From: Candidatus Poribacteria bacterium | GTDB lineage: Bacteria > Poribacteria > WGA-4E > WGA-3G | Assembly (NCBI GenBank): GCA_021295735.1 | Contig: JAGWBU010000002.1 | Location: 5,094 to 69,093 of the forward strand | Direction of reading: 5' to 3' | Length of the DNA: 64,000 bases | In this document: positions 50,438 to 59,751 of the stretch, piece after piece | How the letters are laid out: the number at the start of each line of letters is the position of its first letter | Position numbering within the stretch: position 1 is the first letter of the stretch | Notes under the pieces: model-generated | Told to the model about the DNA's origin: nothing | Database searches by the model: none | What the model saw: only the letters and a program-made list of their open reading frames with translations | Made by a program: the position numbers and the translations under genes

Positions 50438-52252
50438 GTGAGAACATCTCGTATGGCTGGCAAAAGAGAGACTTCATCTGAATTATTGAAAGGTTCTGAT
50501 ATTGAAGGGATCGAATCAGATAATACGGTTGACTATCCACAGCGGATTCGTGAGTTAAACTGGCAGATAGAGATGCTTGAAAACGAAGTTTCGGATCTGA
50601 GAAGACAGTTGAGCACTGCCCCAGATGAAGATGTGGACGCGCGCCTGTATGAAATGACACGTGAACTTATGCAGGCACATAGACGCAATCGCAAACTTAC
50701 AACTACGCTCCATGAAGCAAAGGAAAAACTTGAACTCCTAAAAGAAAAGGTCAAACAACTGAGCGCGCCACCGAACAATTACGGTATTTTTCTTGGTGCG
50801 AATGATGATAACACGATTGATGTTGACATCAGTGGAAAAAAATGGCGTGTGAATCTTGATCCTGCCATCAAAGCTGATCAAATACAGATAGGGCAAGAGG
50901 TCATTGTTAATAGTGGCTTAAATGTCGTTGCGATCAAACCGCCTGAGAAACATGGAGATGTCGTTAAGATAAAAGAATTACTTGAATCTGATCGCGCTAT
51001 TGTGAATCTTCGGACAGATGAAGAACAAGTTGTACGGGTTTCCGCCGCTTTGAAGGATGAACCTTTGAAGACAGGAGATAGCGTCTTGCTGAATCATACC
51101 AGTGGGATGCTCCTTGAAAAACTTCCAAAGCGCGAACTTGACGATTTACTGCTTGAAGAAGTCCCTGATATAAGTTATGCGGACATCGGTGGACTTGATA
51201 CGCAGATAGAGTCAATTCGAGATGCCATTGAAATGCCTTACCTTTACCCTGATGAGTACCGCGAATTTGATCTGACTCCACCGAAAGGTGTGTTGCTGTA
51301 TGGGCCTCCAGGATGTGGAAAAACATTGATAGCACGAGCGGTGGCGAATAACCTCGCTGAAAGTATCCGACAAAAGACCGGTAGAGATGACGTCAGAGGC
51401 TATTTTATAAATATCAAGGGCCCCGAGCTGCTTAATAAGTATGTTGGTGAAACTGAACGAAAGATACGAGAAGTCTTCCAAAAGGCACGTGACAAGTCTA
51501 AAGAGGGGTATCCTGTTGTTATCTTCTTTGACGAAATGGATTCTTTGTTCCGATCGCGCGGCATGGGAATTTCATCAGACATGGAGTCCACCCTTGTGCC
51601 ACAGTTTCTCGCCGAAATTGACGGTGTAGAAAATTTACGCGATGTTATTGTTATCGGTGCAAGTAATCGGCAAGACCTCCTTGACCCCGCTGTTTTGAGA
51701 CCGGGTAGACTTGACATAAAGATAAAGATTGATCGTCCCAACATTGATGGTGCCAAGGATATTTTTGCTATCTATTTAACACCGGACCTTCCGTTCGCAA
51801 AAAAAGAAATAGATGAATTTGATGGTGATACTGATAGTATTTCAGAACATTTCATAGCCGCTGCTGTGGACGAGATGTACGCGACTACAGATGAAAATAG
51901 GTTTATTGAGGTAACATACACCCGTGGCGAACGCGAAACCCTCTTTTTTAAGGATTTTGTTAGCGGAGCAATGATTAGGAACATTGTTTCACGCGCGAAA
52001 AAGACAGCAATTAAACGCTTAATAGATTCTGAAGGGAAGGAAAAAGGAATTTCGCTTGACGATTTGAAGTCCGCTATTCGAGAGGAGTATCGTGAAAACG
52101 AGGACCTACCGAATACCACGAATCCAGATGATTGGGCAAAGATTTCTGGTAGGAAGGGCGAAAAGATTGTCAACATTCGAGCACTGATTAATGAGCCAGA
52201 GGTGCGTAGAAAGCCAGAGGTAAGAGTTAGCAAAGGTGGAACATACCTATAG
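50438..52252 (+). CDS. arc: Proteasome-activating AAA ATPase (ARC/Mpa)
   Basis: 604 residues from GTG 50438; ATG 50453 is an alternative and no good ribosome site decides. Mpa/ARC hexamers capture the coiled Pup tag and thread substrates into the 20S core. An N-terminal coiled coil (about 28-100, RELNWQIEMLENEVSDLRRQ) is followed by two OB-type domains (about 105-235) and a AAA module: Walker A GPPGCGKT near 290, Walker B VIFFDEMDS, and ASNRQDLLDPAVLRPGRLD. The chain ends GTYL, close to the GQYL end that docks Mpa onto the alpha ring, with the penultimate Tyr kept. Confidence 0.95.
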   Translation: MRTSRMAGKRETSSELLKGSDIEGIESDNTVDYPQRIRELNWQIEMLENEVSDLRRQLSTAPDEDVDARLYEMTRELMQAHRRNRKLTTTLHEAKEKLELLKEKVKQLSAPPNNYGIFLGANDDNTIDVDISGKKWRVNLDPAIKADQIQIGQEVIVNSGLNVVAIKPPEKHGDVVKIKELLESDRAIVNLRTDEEQVVRVSAALKDEPLKTGDSVLLNHTSGMLLEKLPKRELDDLLLEEVPDISYADIGGLDTQIESIRDAIEMPYLYPDEYREFDLTPPKGVLLYGPPGCGKTLIARAVANNLAESIRQKTGRDDVRGYFINIKGPELLNKYVGETERKIREVFQKARDKSKEGYPVVIFFDEMDSLFRSRGMGISSDMESTLVPQFLAEIDGVENLRDVIVIGASNRQDLLDPAVLRPGRLDIKIKIDRPNIDGAKDIFAIYLTPDLPFAKKEIDEFDGDTDSISEHFIAAAVDEMYATTDENRFIEVTYTRGERETLFFKDFVSGAMIRNIVSRAKKTAIKRLIDSEGKEKGISLDDLKSAIREEYRENEDLPNTTNPDDWAKISGRKGEKIVNIRALINEPEVRRKPEVRVSKGGTYL

Positions 52253-52660
52253 TATTAGTTTATGGAAAAGTTGTGCATTGCATAGTAGTAGGCACACGCC
52301 GTGTGCCGTAATCTCATCACTTGTGTACGGCACGCGGAGCGTGCCTACTACCATGTTCCAAATCAACGCTGAATGCGCTTTTGGCATTCAGCGGGTGTTA
52401 ATATGTGATTGGATCAAGCCTCAGAGAGGCGAAAGGTGTATAGCAGCATCATATTTTACATTGCACAGAGTTTCAGAGGAGCGAAAGGTGATAAGAAGGA
52501 CAGAATACCACACTAAATTGACACCCGCTGAATGCCATAAAGGCATTCATAGCGTTGATTTATGGGTAGAGCGTAGCGAAACCCAACATTTAGATTTAGC
52601 ATGCATGTGGTCTAATATTGCTTTTATAACTGTAGTATCTATTTGACTACGAAAGAGAAT
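52253..52660. repeat. Repeat-filled gap between arc and dop
   Basis: 408 bases with no gene. 52285-52310 and 52326-52351 form a 26-bp imperfect inverted repeat (GTAGTAGGCAC ends), each arm itself partly palindromic, so a cruciform is possible. 52357-52392 is an AAATCAACGCTGAATGCG hairpin unit with a GGCATTCAGCG right arm. 52530-52590 has GAATGCCATAAAGGCATTC, GCGTTGATTTATGGG and GTAGAGCGTAGCGAAACCC. Open frames here are repeat-derived. Confidence 0.7.
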
Positions 52661-54148
52661 ATGTCAGTACCAACAATTATCGGAACCGAAACTGAGTTCG
52701 GTATTTCCGTCAAAAATGCGCGAGAACAAGACCCGATAGCGGCTTCAACGTTAGTTGTAAACGCCTATAAAAGCCGTAACATCCCAACGATTTCATGGGA
52801 TTATGCGCAAGAAAGCCCATTGATGGATGCCCGCGGATTTATGGAAGAGAGTCAAAATCCATCGGTGGAAGACGAGAACAACAATGTTATTAATGATATT
52901 TTGATAAACGGTGGTAGATATTATGTTGACCACGCACACCCGGAATACTGCACACCTGAATGTTCAAATGCCCGCGACCTCGTTAAATATGAAAAAGCAG
53001 GCGAACTCATTTTAGATTTAAGCCGGCTCGCTGCAGAGCAGTTGCTGCTGGATAATCAAGAAATTATTATCTATAAAAACAATACTGATTACAAAGGACA
53101 TAGTTACGGAGCACATGAAAATTACTTGATGTCGCGTAAGGTGTCATTTTCGGATATTGTAGATGGATTAACACCTTTCCTCGTAACACGACAGATTATT
53201 ACCGGTAGTGGTAAGGTAGGAGCAGAAAACGGGGCAGACGATACGGATTTCCAAATCTCACAACGAGCAGATTTCTTTGAAAAAGAGGTCGGTCTCAGCA
53301 CAATGGTTGAACGTCCGTTGATAAACACCCGTGATGAACCACACGCAGATTCAAAACTTTATCGTAGGTTGCATGTGATTGTGGGCGATTCGAACATGTC
53401 CGAATTTGCTATCTACCTGAAAGTCGGGATTACGGCTATCGTCTTACAATTAATTGAGAAAGGGGTTATCGGTAAGCAATTTGCTTTACAAGAACCTGTT
53501 GCAGTGATAAAATCGGTATCGCGTGATCTATCGTGCAAAAACAAGATTGAACTTAAAGATAACCGCAAGTGGACAGCAATAGAGGTTCAACGGGCGTATC
53601 TTGAGCTTGCGCATCAACATCTTTCGGGTGAAGAACGAACGCCTATAGTTGAGGATGTTTTAGAAAAGTGGGATTTTGTTTTAAAAGGTTTAGAAGTTGA
53701 TCCGATGTCTTTAGGGCAGCATTTAGATTGGATCATCAAGAAACGGCTAATTGATGCTTATGTCGCACGTCACGATTTCAAATGGACTGACCCGCGTGTT
53801 CGGATGATGGATCTTCAGTATCATGACCTGCGACCCGATAAAGGACTTTATGCACGATTGCTGAAAAATGGGCATGTTGAACGTATATTAACGCATGAAG
53901 AAATCGTTCATGCAATTCAGCATCCTCCATTAGATACCCGCGCATATTTTCGAGGCACATGTTTACGAAAATTTCCTAATGAAATTCATAGTGTGAGTTG
54001 GAATTCAATAATTTTTAATGGTCCAACAGGTTTTGATAAAATTATGATGGAACGTCCACACTTTGGCACACAAGAAATTGTTGGTGAACTATTAAACACC
54101 TGTACGGTCGTTGATCTCGTGAACCAAATCCGAGCTGACTGCAAATAA
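52661..54148 (+). CDS. dop: Pup deamidase/depupylase
   Basis: 495 residues from ATG 52661 (GAAAGAGAAT upstream; TTG 52643 is rejected). Dop turns the C-terminal Gln of Pup into Glu and also removes Pup from substrates. It shares the carboxylate-amine ligase fold with PafA. The N-terminal IIGTETEFGISV is the Dop form of the ATP-site strand. YYVDHAHPEYCTPECSNARD contains the Asp thought to act in catalysis. The Dop-specific loop (SPLMDARGFMEESQ region) follows the first strand, and INTRDEPHADSKLYRRLHVI is shared with PafA. A Pup ending in Gln nearby fits a need for deamidation. Confidence 0.95.
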   Translation: MSVPTIIGTETEFGISVKNAREQDPIAASTLVVNAYKSRNIPTISWDYAQESPLMDARGFMEESQNPSVEDENNNVINDILINGGRYYVDHAHPEYCTPECSNARDLVKYEKAGELILDLSRLAAEQLLLDNQEIIIYKNNTDYKGHSYGAHENYLMSRKVSFSDIVDGLTPFLVTRQIITGSGKVGAENGADDTDFQISQRADFFEKEVGLSTMVERPLINTRDEPHADSKLYRRLHVIVGDSNMSEFAIYLKVGITAIVLQLIEKGVIGKQFALQEPVAVIKSVSRDLSCKNKIELKDNRKWTAIEVQRAYLELAHQHLSGEERTPIVEDVLEKWDFVLKGLEVDPMSLGQHLDWIIKKRLIDAYVARHDFKWTDPRVRMMDLQYHDLRPDKGLYARLLKNGHVERILTHEEIVHAIQHPPLDTRAYFRGTCLRKFPNEIHSVSWNSIIFNGPTGFDKIMMERPHFGTQEIVGELLNTCTVVDLVNQIRADCK

Positions 54149-54233
54149 TTTAGTTGATAAGATTTTATCCCTAATGCTGAAAATGTAAGGTATACGGAAT
54201 TTCCGTTGCCCGTAATTATAAAAGGAGTCCAAG

Positions 54234-54431
54234 ATGCCAAGCGAAAAACAGCAAGAATACAGAGATCATCCCGCGAATGAAACTGCGGAGATACAGCCCA
54301 ATTCTGAATTCAATGAAAACGTAGATGAGTTGACTGAAGATTTAGATGCGCTCCTTGATGAAATCGACGAAATTCTGGAAGAAGACTCCGAGGAATTCGT
54401 CGAGAACTACATCCAGCGGGGAGGGCAGTAG
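54234..54431 (+). CDS. pup: Prokaryotic ubiquitin-like protein Pup (Gln form)
   Basis: 65 residues, highly acidic and largely disordered, with a coiled-coil half (ELTEDLDALLDEIDEILEED) that binds ARC. It ends QRGGQ: Gly-Gly-Gln, the form that Dop must deamidate before PafA can attach it to lysines. AAAAGGAG precedes the ATG. It is 85 bases after dop and 2 bases before the prcB start. Confidence 0.95.
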   Translation: MPSEKQQEYRDHPANETAEIQPNSEFNENVDELTEDLDALLDEIDEILEEDSEEFVENYIQRGGQ

Positions 54432-54433
54432 GA

Positions 54434-55225
54434 TTGCTCAAACTCCATGATTATGGAACTACCGATTTTTTGCAAATTCTGAAGAACCGATACCCCGATC
54501 AGGTTGGTAACTGGAACCAACCTAACGGATTACAAGATGCGCTTCCACAAAATGTTTTGGAAGGCACTACGGTCCTCGCGCTTGTGTATAATGACGGTGT
54601 TATTATTGCCGGTGATCGTCAAGCAACAGAAGGTTACCAAGTTGGAGAACGTCGAATTCAGAAGGTTTATAAAATTGATAGACACTCTGCAATAGCGGTT
54701 GCTGGTGTTGCGGGGCCCTGTATTGAAACAGCAAAACTTTTCCAAGTTCAAGTTGAATTTTATGAAAAGATAGAAGGGGCACCCTTAAGTTTGGATGGGC
54801 AAGCGAATTATTTGTCCAGTCTTGTCAGAGCGAATTTAAGTTTAGCGATGCAAGGGTTAATTGTTTTGCCGCTTTTTGCTGGGTATGACTTAAAACGTGA
54901 AACAGGACGGATTTTTAAGTACGATGCGCTCGGTGGACGTTACGAGGAAGACGCCTATTATGCTATCGGTTCCGGTGGGAAGGATGCGCGTTCAACTTTA
55001 AAAAAGTTGTATCAACCGAATATGTCCAAAGAATCGGCACTCAACGCTGTTGCAGAAGCACTCTGGGATGCAGCAGATGAGGATATTGCGACTGGCGGTC
55101 CTGATTTGATTCGGAAAATCTTTCCGACCTTGACATTAATTACAGAAGCAGGTGTATCAGAGGTGCCAGACGATACCGTTGCAGCGTTGTACCGAGAGTT
55201 AGTCGCTCGCTTAGAACAGTCGTAG
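54434..55225 (+). CDS. prcB: 20S proteasome beta subunit
   Basis: 263 residues with a TTG start; GGGAGGG lies upstream within pup, and no ATG occurs near. PrcB carries the proteolytic site. Residues 1-44 are a propeptide ending LEG. The mature chain starts at T45 (TTVLALVYNDGVIIAGDRQA). Counting from that Thr, D17 and K33 fall exactly at the catalytic positions (AGDRQATEG and RRIQKVYK). YAIGSGGKDARSTL contains the conserved Ser/Gly region. It overlaps nothing and precedes prcA by 42 bases. Confidence 0.95.
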   Translation: MLKLHDYGTTDFLQILKNRYPDQVGNWNQPNGLQDALPQNVLEGTTVLALVYNDGVIIAGDRQATEGYQVGERRIQKVYKIDRHSAIAVAGVAGPCIETAKLFQVQVEFYEKIEGAPLSLDGQANYLSSLVRANLSLAMQGLIVLPLFAGYDLKRETGRIFKYDALGGRYEEDAYYAIGSGGKDARSTLKKLYQPNMSKESALNAVAEALWDAADEDIATGGPDLIRKIFPTLTLITEAGVSEVPDDTVAALYRELVARLEQS

Positions 55226-55267
55226 GCGGGTTTTTCTACGTACTCGGTAAATCTTGAGGAGTTGTGA

Positions 55268-55978
55268 ATGTCGACGCCTTATTATGTGTCGCCCGAACAG
55301 ATTTGGGAAGATAAAAAGGATTTTGTCCGTCGCGGAATTGAGCAAGCGAAAGAGGTGGTTGCCTTAGAATATAAGGACGGACTGCTGATGGTTGCCGAAA
55401 ACCCGCGCAGAACGACCTTTAAAATTTCTGAAATTTATGACAGAATAGCACTCGCCTCAACAGGTCGTGTTGCAGAATATGAGGCGCTTCGTGTAGCAGG
55501 TATTCGTGAATCTGAAATGAAAGGTTATACTTACTACCGTGAAGATGTCACTGGAAAATGGTTGACAAACCTATATTCACAACACATGGGGGCGATCGCT
55601 CAGGCATGGGATGCAAAACCGTTAGAGATTGAACTACTTGTATGTGAAGTAGATGGAAATCCAGCTGTCGGTAGTCAGATTTACTATGTAGACTTTGACG
55701 GGACCTATCACGAAGAGGAAAAATTTGCAGTTATAGGCGGCAGGGCAGAATCTATAACTAATATCCTAAAAGAAACTTACACAGAAGGTTTAGAATTAGC
55801 CGCAGCATTACAACTTGCTTCACAGACTCTTGAACGTATTGAAGCAGAAGAGTCGGAACCGTATGAGATATCGCCACAAACCATAGAAGTTGCGTGTCTT
55901 GACGTAACCGCTGGACGCCGTAAATTTCGTCGGTTTTCCATTGAAGATATAGCTGAGATTTTTAACCATGCATCGTAG
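55268..55978 (+). CDS. prcA: 20S proteasome alpha subunit
   Basis: 236 residues. PrcA forms the outer rings that gate the core and dock ARC. The N-terminus (STPYYVSPEQIWEDKKDFVR) contains the alpha-type helix with RRGIEQAKEVVALEYKDGLL after it, and no N-terminal Thr follows a propeptide. KISEIYDRIALASTGRVAEY is the conserved core. GAGGAG precedes the ATG. Its end overlaps pafA by 11 bases, so the two are translationally coupled. Confidence 0.94.
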   Translation: MSTPYYVSPEQIWEDKKDFVRRGIEQAKEVVALEYKDGLLMVAENPRRTTFKISEIYDRIALASTGRVAEYEALRVAGIRESEMKGYTYYREDVTGKWLTNLYSQHMGAIAQAWDAKPLEIELLVCEVDGNPAVGSQIYYVDFDGTYHEEEKFAVIGGRAESITNILKETYTEGLELAAALQLASQTLERIEAEESEPYEISPQTIEVACLDVTAGRRKFRRFSIEDIAEIFNHAS

Positions 55979-57329
55979 AATATACGGATTGGAAACCGAG
56001 TACGGGATAATCTGTACCCCAGAGAAGAACAGAGGCAAAAAACTAACGGTTCAGAATGTAGTTATGTATCTGTTTCGTGAAATTATATCTGGGCGGATGT
56101 ATCCTGATGTATTTTTAGAAAACGGTGCTCGGTTTTATCAAGACATTGGGTGTCACCCTGAATATGCCACTCCAGAATGTGACGATATTATAGAGTTGGT
56201 GGCGCATGATAAAGCAGGAGAGCGAATCGTAACACGACTTGCCACAACTGCTGAGCGCAGGATGCGCGCCGACGGTTTTCGCGGCAAGATCTCCATTTTT
56301 AAGAATAATTTAGATACGGTAGGAAATACTTATGGCTGTCATGAAAACTATCTCATGGAGCGAGAAAAGGTTAGTTTTCGGCAGTTAGCATCACAACTCA
56401 TTCCTTTTTTTGTCACCCGACAAATATATTCAGGCGCAGGTAAAGTCAAGCGAAGCGATCAAGGTTTCTATGAGATTTCGCAGCGCGCCCAGCACATCCG
56501 AGAAGAAATTTCCATTGCTACAACGACCGCACGCGGTATCATAAATACGCGCGATGAACCCCACGCTGACCGAGAAAAATATAGGCGATTGCATGTCATC
56601 GTTGGTGATTCCAATATGTCCGAATTTTCAACCTTTTTGAAAGTCGGCACAACCGGAATCGTTCTCCGCATGATTGAAGATCATTTTATCAATGAACGTT
56701 TTGCCCTGCGTAATTCTGTGCAAGCGATACACGAAATTTCTGAAGACATTACCTGCAAACGACTTATTGAACTTGAGAACGGGAAGAGGCTTTCTGCTGT
56801 TGAACTTCAATGGCAATACTTTGAATGTGCAAAACGGTACCTTGAACAGGCTGAATCTGATCCGACCACTGACGAGGTTATGGCACGTTGGGAATATGTG
56901 ATGACCTGCCTTGAAGATGATCCGATGCAACTGGAACGTGAACTTGATTGGGTCATTAAGCGGAAGTGGATTGAAACTTACGTCCAACACCGCTCCTTAA
57001 ACTGGGATTCCGCAGAAGTGAGACGTTTAGATTTAGAATACCACAACATTCGGCAAGATGCCGGGGTTTATTATAAAGCAGAAAAACGAGGATTGACAGA
57101 AAGGATTTTAGATGATGCCCAGATTCGGCATGCGATGCACGCGCCACCTGAACGTACCCGCGCAAAGTTTCGAGGAAGATTTATCAAACTCGTCAATAAT
57201 GGAAAAGTTCTATGTGGTGTAAATTGGAGTTATATCCAACTGTATGAACCCTATCAAAAATTGTACTTGTCTACGGACCCGCTTGAACCCGAATTTGAAG
57301 AAGCGAGTAGAATGATTTATTCAATTTAA
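55968..57329 (+). CDS. pafA: Pup-protein ligase
   Basis: 453 residues. PafA activates the C-terminal Glu of Pup with ATP and joins it to substrate lysines. The N-terminal RRIYGLETEYGIICTPEKN is diagnostic. FYQDIGCHPEYATPECDDI carries the catalytic Asp and the Mg site. DTVGNTYGCHENYLMER, INTRDEPHADREKYRRLHVI and the C-terminal FRGRFIKLVNN are shared with known ligases. It lacks the Dop loop near the N-terminus. It is the last gene of the locus in the order arc-dop-pup-prcB-prcA-pafA known from Actinobacteria. Confidence 0.95.
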   Translation: MHRRIYGLETEYGIICTPEKNRGKKLTVQNVVMYLFREIISGRMYPDVFLENGARFYQDIGCHPEYATPECDDIIELVAHDKAGERIVTRLATTAERRMRADGFRGKISIFKNNLDTVGNTYGCHENYLMEREKVSFRQLASQLIPFFVTRQIYSGAGKVKRSDQGFYEISQRAQHIREEISIATTTARGIINTRDEPHADREKYRRLHVIVGDSNMSEFSTFLKVGTTGIVLRMIEDHFINERFALRNSVQAIHEISEDITCKRLIELENGKRLSAVELQWQYFECAKRYLEQAESDPTTDEVMARWEYVMTCLEDDPMQLERELDWVIKRKWIETYVQHRSLNWDSAEVRRLDLEYHNIRQDAGVYYKAEKRGLTERILDDAQIRHAMHAPPERTRAKFRGRFIKLVNNGKVLCGVNWSYIQLYEPYQKLYLSTDPLEPEFEEASRMIYSI

Positions 57330-57403
57330 TCCTAAAACATCTGAATATAAAATAACTCTGAGTTATTATGCCTTGCCTCAACACAATCTAATTAATTCCA
57401 ACC

Positions 57404-57432
57404 TTGACACGCACTTCCGGTTACGCTATAAT
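57404..57432 (+). promoter_or_regulatory. Consensus sigma70 promoter of the Uma2 gene
   Basis: TTGACA (57404-57409), a 17-base spacer, TATAAT (57427-57432). Both boxes are perfect. GGAGG lies before the ATG at 57462. It may drive the whole Uma2-mod transcript. Confidence 0.8.
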
Positions 57433-57461
57433 GAATTATCAGTGAATTACCGGAGGAACCC

Positions 57462-58052
57462 ATGGCAACTTCTGCAGCACAAACATACCTCACACCCGAA
57501 GAATATATCACTTTAGAACGCAAGGCGATACCTGACGCAGAAACAGTTAGAAGTGAGTACGTTAAGGGGAAAATAATCGCAATGTCTGGAGCAAGTTTCG
57601 CACATAATTTGATTACAGCAAACATATCTGCTGGATTGCATGCTCGCTTGAGAGACAGTGGATGTGTCGCGATCGCTAACGAAATGCGGGTAAGCACACC
57701 CAGTACTTCATCCTATTTCTACCCTGATGTTGTTGTCGTTTGTGAAGAACCACGTTTTGAAGATGATGTCTTTGATATACTCCTCAACCCAATTATTCTC
57801 GTAGAAGTTTTGTCACCTTCAACAGAGGCTTATGATCGCGGTGAAAAATTTATCCATTACCGACAGATTGAATCTTTACAGGAATACATCCTTGTTGCAC
57901 AAGACAAGATTTGTGTTGAGATCTTCCGTCGACAAGAGAACAATTGGATTCTCACCGATTTTCAAAACCTTGAAGAACTCCTCCCACTTAATTCAGTCCA
58001 ATCCGAACTCCCTTTACGTGAGATTTATGATCGCGTAACATTTCCTGAGTAA
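57462..58052 (+). CDS. Uma2 family putative restriction endonuclease
   Basis: 196 residues of the Uma2 (DUF820) family, a PD-(D/E)xK-like nuclease fold. Seen are TYLTPEEYITLERKAIPDAE, VRSEYVKGKIIAMSGASFAH, SYFYPDVVVVCEEPRFEDDV and IILVEVLSPSTEAYDRGEKF, which carry the family Asp and Glu, followed by HYRQIESLQEYILV. Uma2 proteins are abundant in cyanobacteria and some other phyla; their targets are not known. It has a consensus promoter and is 13 bases upstream of the Type III methylase gene. Confidence 0.88.
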   Translation: MATSAAQTYLTPEEYITLERKAIPDAETVRSEYVKGKIIAMSGASFAHNLITANISAGLHARLRDSGCVAIANEMRVSTPSTSSYFYPDVVVVCEEPRFEDDVFDILLNPIILVEVLSPSTEAYDRGEKFIHYRQIESLQEYILVAQDKICVEIFRRQENNWILTDFQNLEELLPLNSVQSELPLREIYDRVTFPE

Positions 58053-58065
58053 AAACAGGCGGACT

Positions 58066-59751
58066 GTGAAAGATACCACATCTATGTCAAAACAGAACTT
58101 CAACGAAAAACTGATCGCACTCCTCAAAACCAACCCAGACTTTACTGACGAATCAGACGAACTCCTCCCCGCCGCAGTCAAAGACCATGCATGGAAACTT
58201 GACCATAACCTCATCAGATTATTGCTGTCCGACCCACAAATAAAATCTACCTTCTTTGACAAAATTGATGGACATTGGGTTTTCAATCACAACACCTTTA
58301 TTGACTATATCAGTGCCAAAAACTTCCTTGCCAATTCTTACACCCAATTCCGCAACAAAATCGGCTTGAACATTGATGGCAAGTTTCTGCGTGAACGTGG
58401 TGAAGTTTCGCTCGTGTGGCCCTACAAAGATTGTGTGCTTGAAGGCGGACAGACAAAGGAGGAGGAAAAACGTAAAGAGATTTTCTTCAATGAAATCCTT
58501 GCGCAAGACGAAATCAATCGGATGTTTGATCCGAAGGTGCTTACCAACTGGAAACGCCACACTGCTGCAGGTGAACAGGACGTAACCGAGATAAAGCGCG
58601 ATGACAGCGGCACGATACGTGAAAACCTTATCATCAAAGGCAATAACCTCATCGCACTCCATACCCTCAAACAGCAGTTCCGCGGGCAGGTCAAACTGAT
58701 TTATATTGATCCCCCTTTTAACACTGGAAACGATTCATTTGGTTATAACGACTCATTTAACCATTCCACTTGGCTAACGTTTATGAAGAATAGACTGGAA
58801 GTGGCTAAAGAATTGTTAAAAGATGATGGTTCAATCTATGTTCATCTTGATGCCAATGAAGTCCATTATTGTAAAGTATTGATGGATGAAATTTTTGGTC
58901 GAGGCAATTTTCAGCGCGAAATTATTTGGCGGATTGGTTGGGTATCAGGTTTCAAAACAGCAGTGAAGAATTGGGTCAGAAATCATGATACAATTCTGTT
59001 TTATACAAATAAAAAATTGTTTTTTAATAAGGAGTATATCCCATATCCAGAGAATTATGTGCGTAGGGATGGAAGTACTCCAGATGGAGTAGGACAAGCC
59101 ATAGAAGATACTTGGAATTGCAGTGAGTTGGACAAACTTGATTCAATTCAAATTAAGAGTTTTGGTAAAGAAAAAACTGGTTTTCTTACTCAAAAAAATG
59201 AAGAATTGTTAAAACGTATAATATTTTCTGCGACAAATGAAGGTGATATTGTCCTTGATTTTACTGCGGGAAGTGGCACAACAAATGCAGTTGCTCACAA
59301 AATGAACAGACAATACATTGGCATTGAACAGTTAGGGAAAGGCGTAGTTTATACAATTGAACGCTTAAAAAAAGTAATTGCTGGTGATCAATTTGGTATC
59401 TCTAAATCGGTTAATTGGCAGGGTGGTGGTGATTTCATTTATTGCGAACTGATGCAATACAACCAAGCCTATATGGATAAAATCCAAGCCGCACAATCCT
59501 CCGATGAGCTTATCGCACTCTGGAAAGACATCGCCGAAAACTCCTTCTTGAACTGGTATGTCAACGCAGAAACGCCCTATGAAGCAATAGAAGATTTCAT
59601 TGCCATTGATGACCTTGAAGCACAGAAACATCTATTGGTAGAACTGCTGGATAAAAATCAACTCTATGTCAACCTCTCCGAAATAGAGGATGCGGATTTT
59701 GCGGTGAGTGCGGAAGATAAGGCGTTGAATAAGATGTTTTATGGAGAATAA
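58066..59751 (+). CDS. mod: Type III restriction-modification methyltransferase (Mod)
   Basis: 561 residues from GTG 58066; ATG 58084 is an alternative. It methylates adenine (N6) in an asymmetric site and supplies specificity for Res. Motif IV is IDPPFNTGND (D215), with the usual Tyr replaced by Phe. Motif I is VLDFTAGSGTTNAVAHKMN (about 397-415), downstream of IV as in the beta class. The region between is the target-recognition part. Codon style differs within the gene: the ends are C-rich at third positions and 58735-59450 is AT-rich, which suggests a swapped central part. Confidence 0.9.
   Translation: MKDTTSMSKQNFNEKLIALLKTNPDFTDESDELLPAAVKDHAWKLDHNLIRLLLSDPQIKSTFFDKIDGHWVFNHNTFIDYISAKNFLANSYTQFRNKIGLNIDGKFLRERGEVSLVWPYKDCVLEGGQTKEEEKRKEIFFNEILAQDEINRMFDPKVLTNWKRHTAAGEQDVTEIKRDDSGTIRENLIIKGNNLIALHTLKQQFRGQVKLIYIDPPFNTGNDSFGYNDSFNHSTWLTFMKNRLEVAKELLKDDGSIYVHLDANEVHYCKVLMDEIFGRGNFQREIIWRIGWVSGFKTAVKNWVRNHDTILFYTNKKLFFNKEYIPYPENYVRRDGSTPDGVGQAIEDTWNCSELDKLDSIQIKSFGKEKTGFLTQKNEELLKRIIFSATNEGDIVLDFTAGSGTTNAVAHKMNRQYIGIEQLGKGVVYTIERLKKVIAGDQFGISKSVNWQGGGDFIYCELMQYNQAYMDKIQAAQSSDELIALWKDIAENSFLNWYVNAETPYEAIEDFIAIDDLEAQKHLLVELLDKNQLYVNLSEIEDADFAVSAEDKALNKMFYGE

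Noticed and set aside
52236-52646. A 136-codon plus-strand open frame between arc and dop
   Set aside because: It is made of dispersed palindromic repeats and overlaps arc; the translated sequence is not protein-like.
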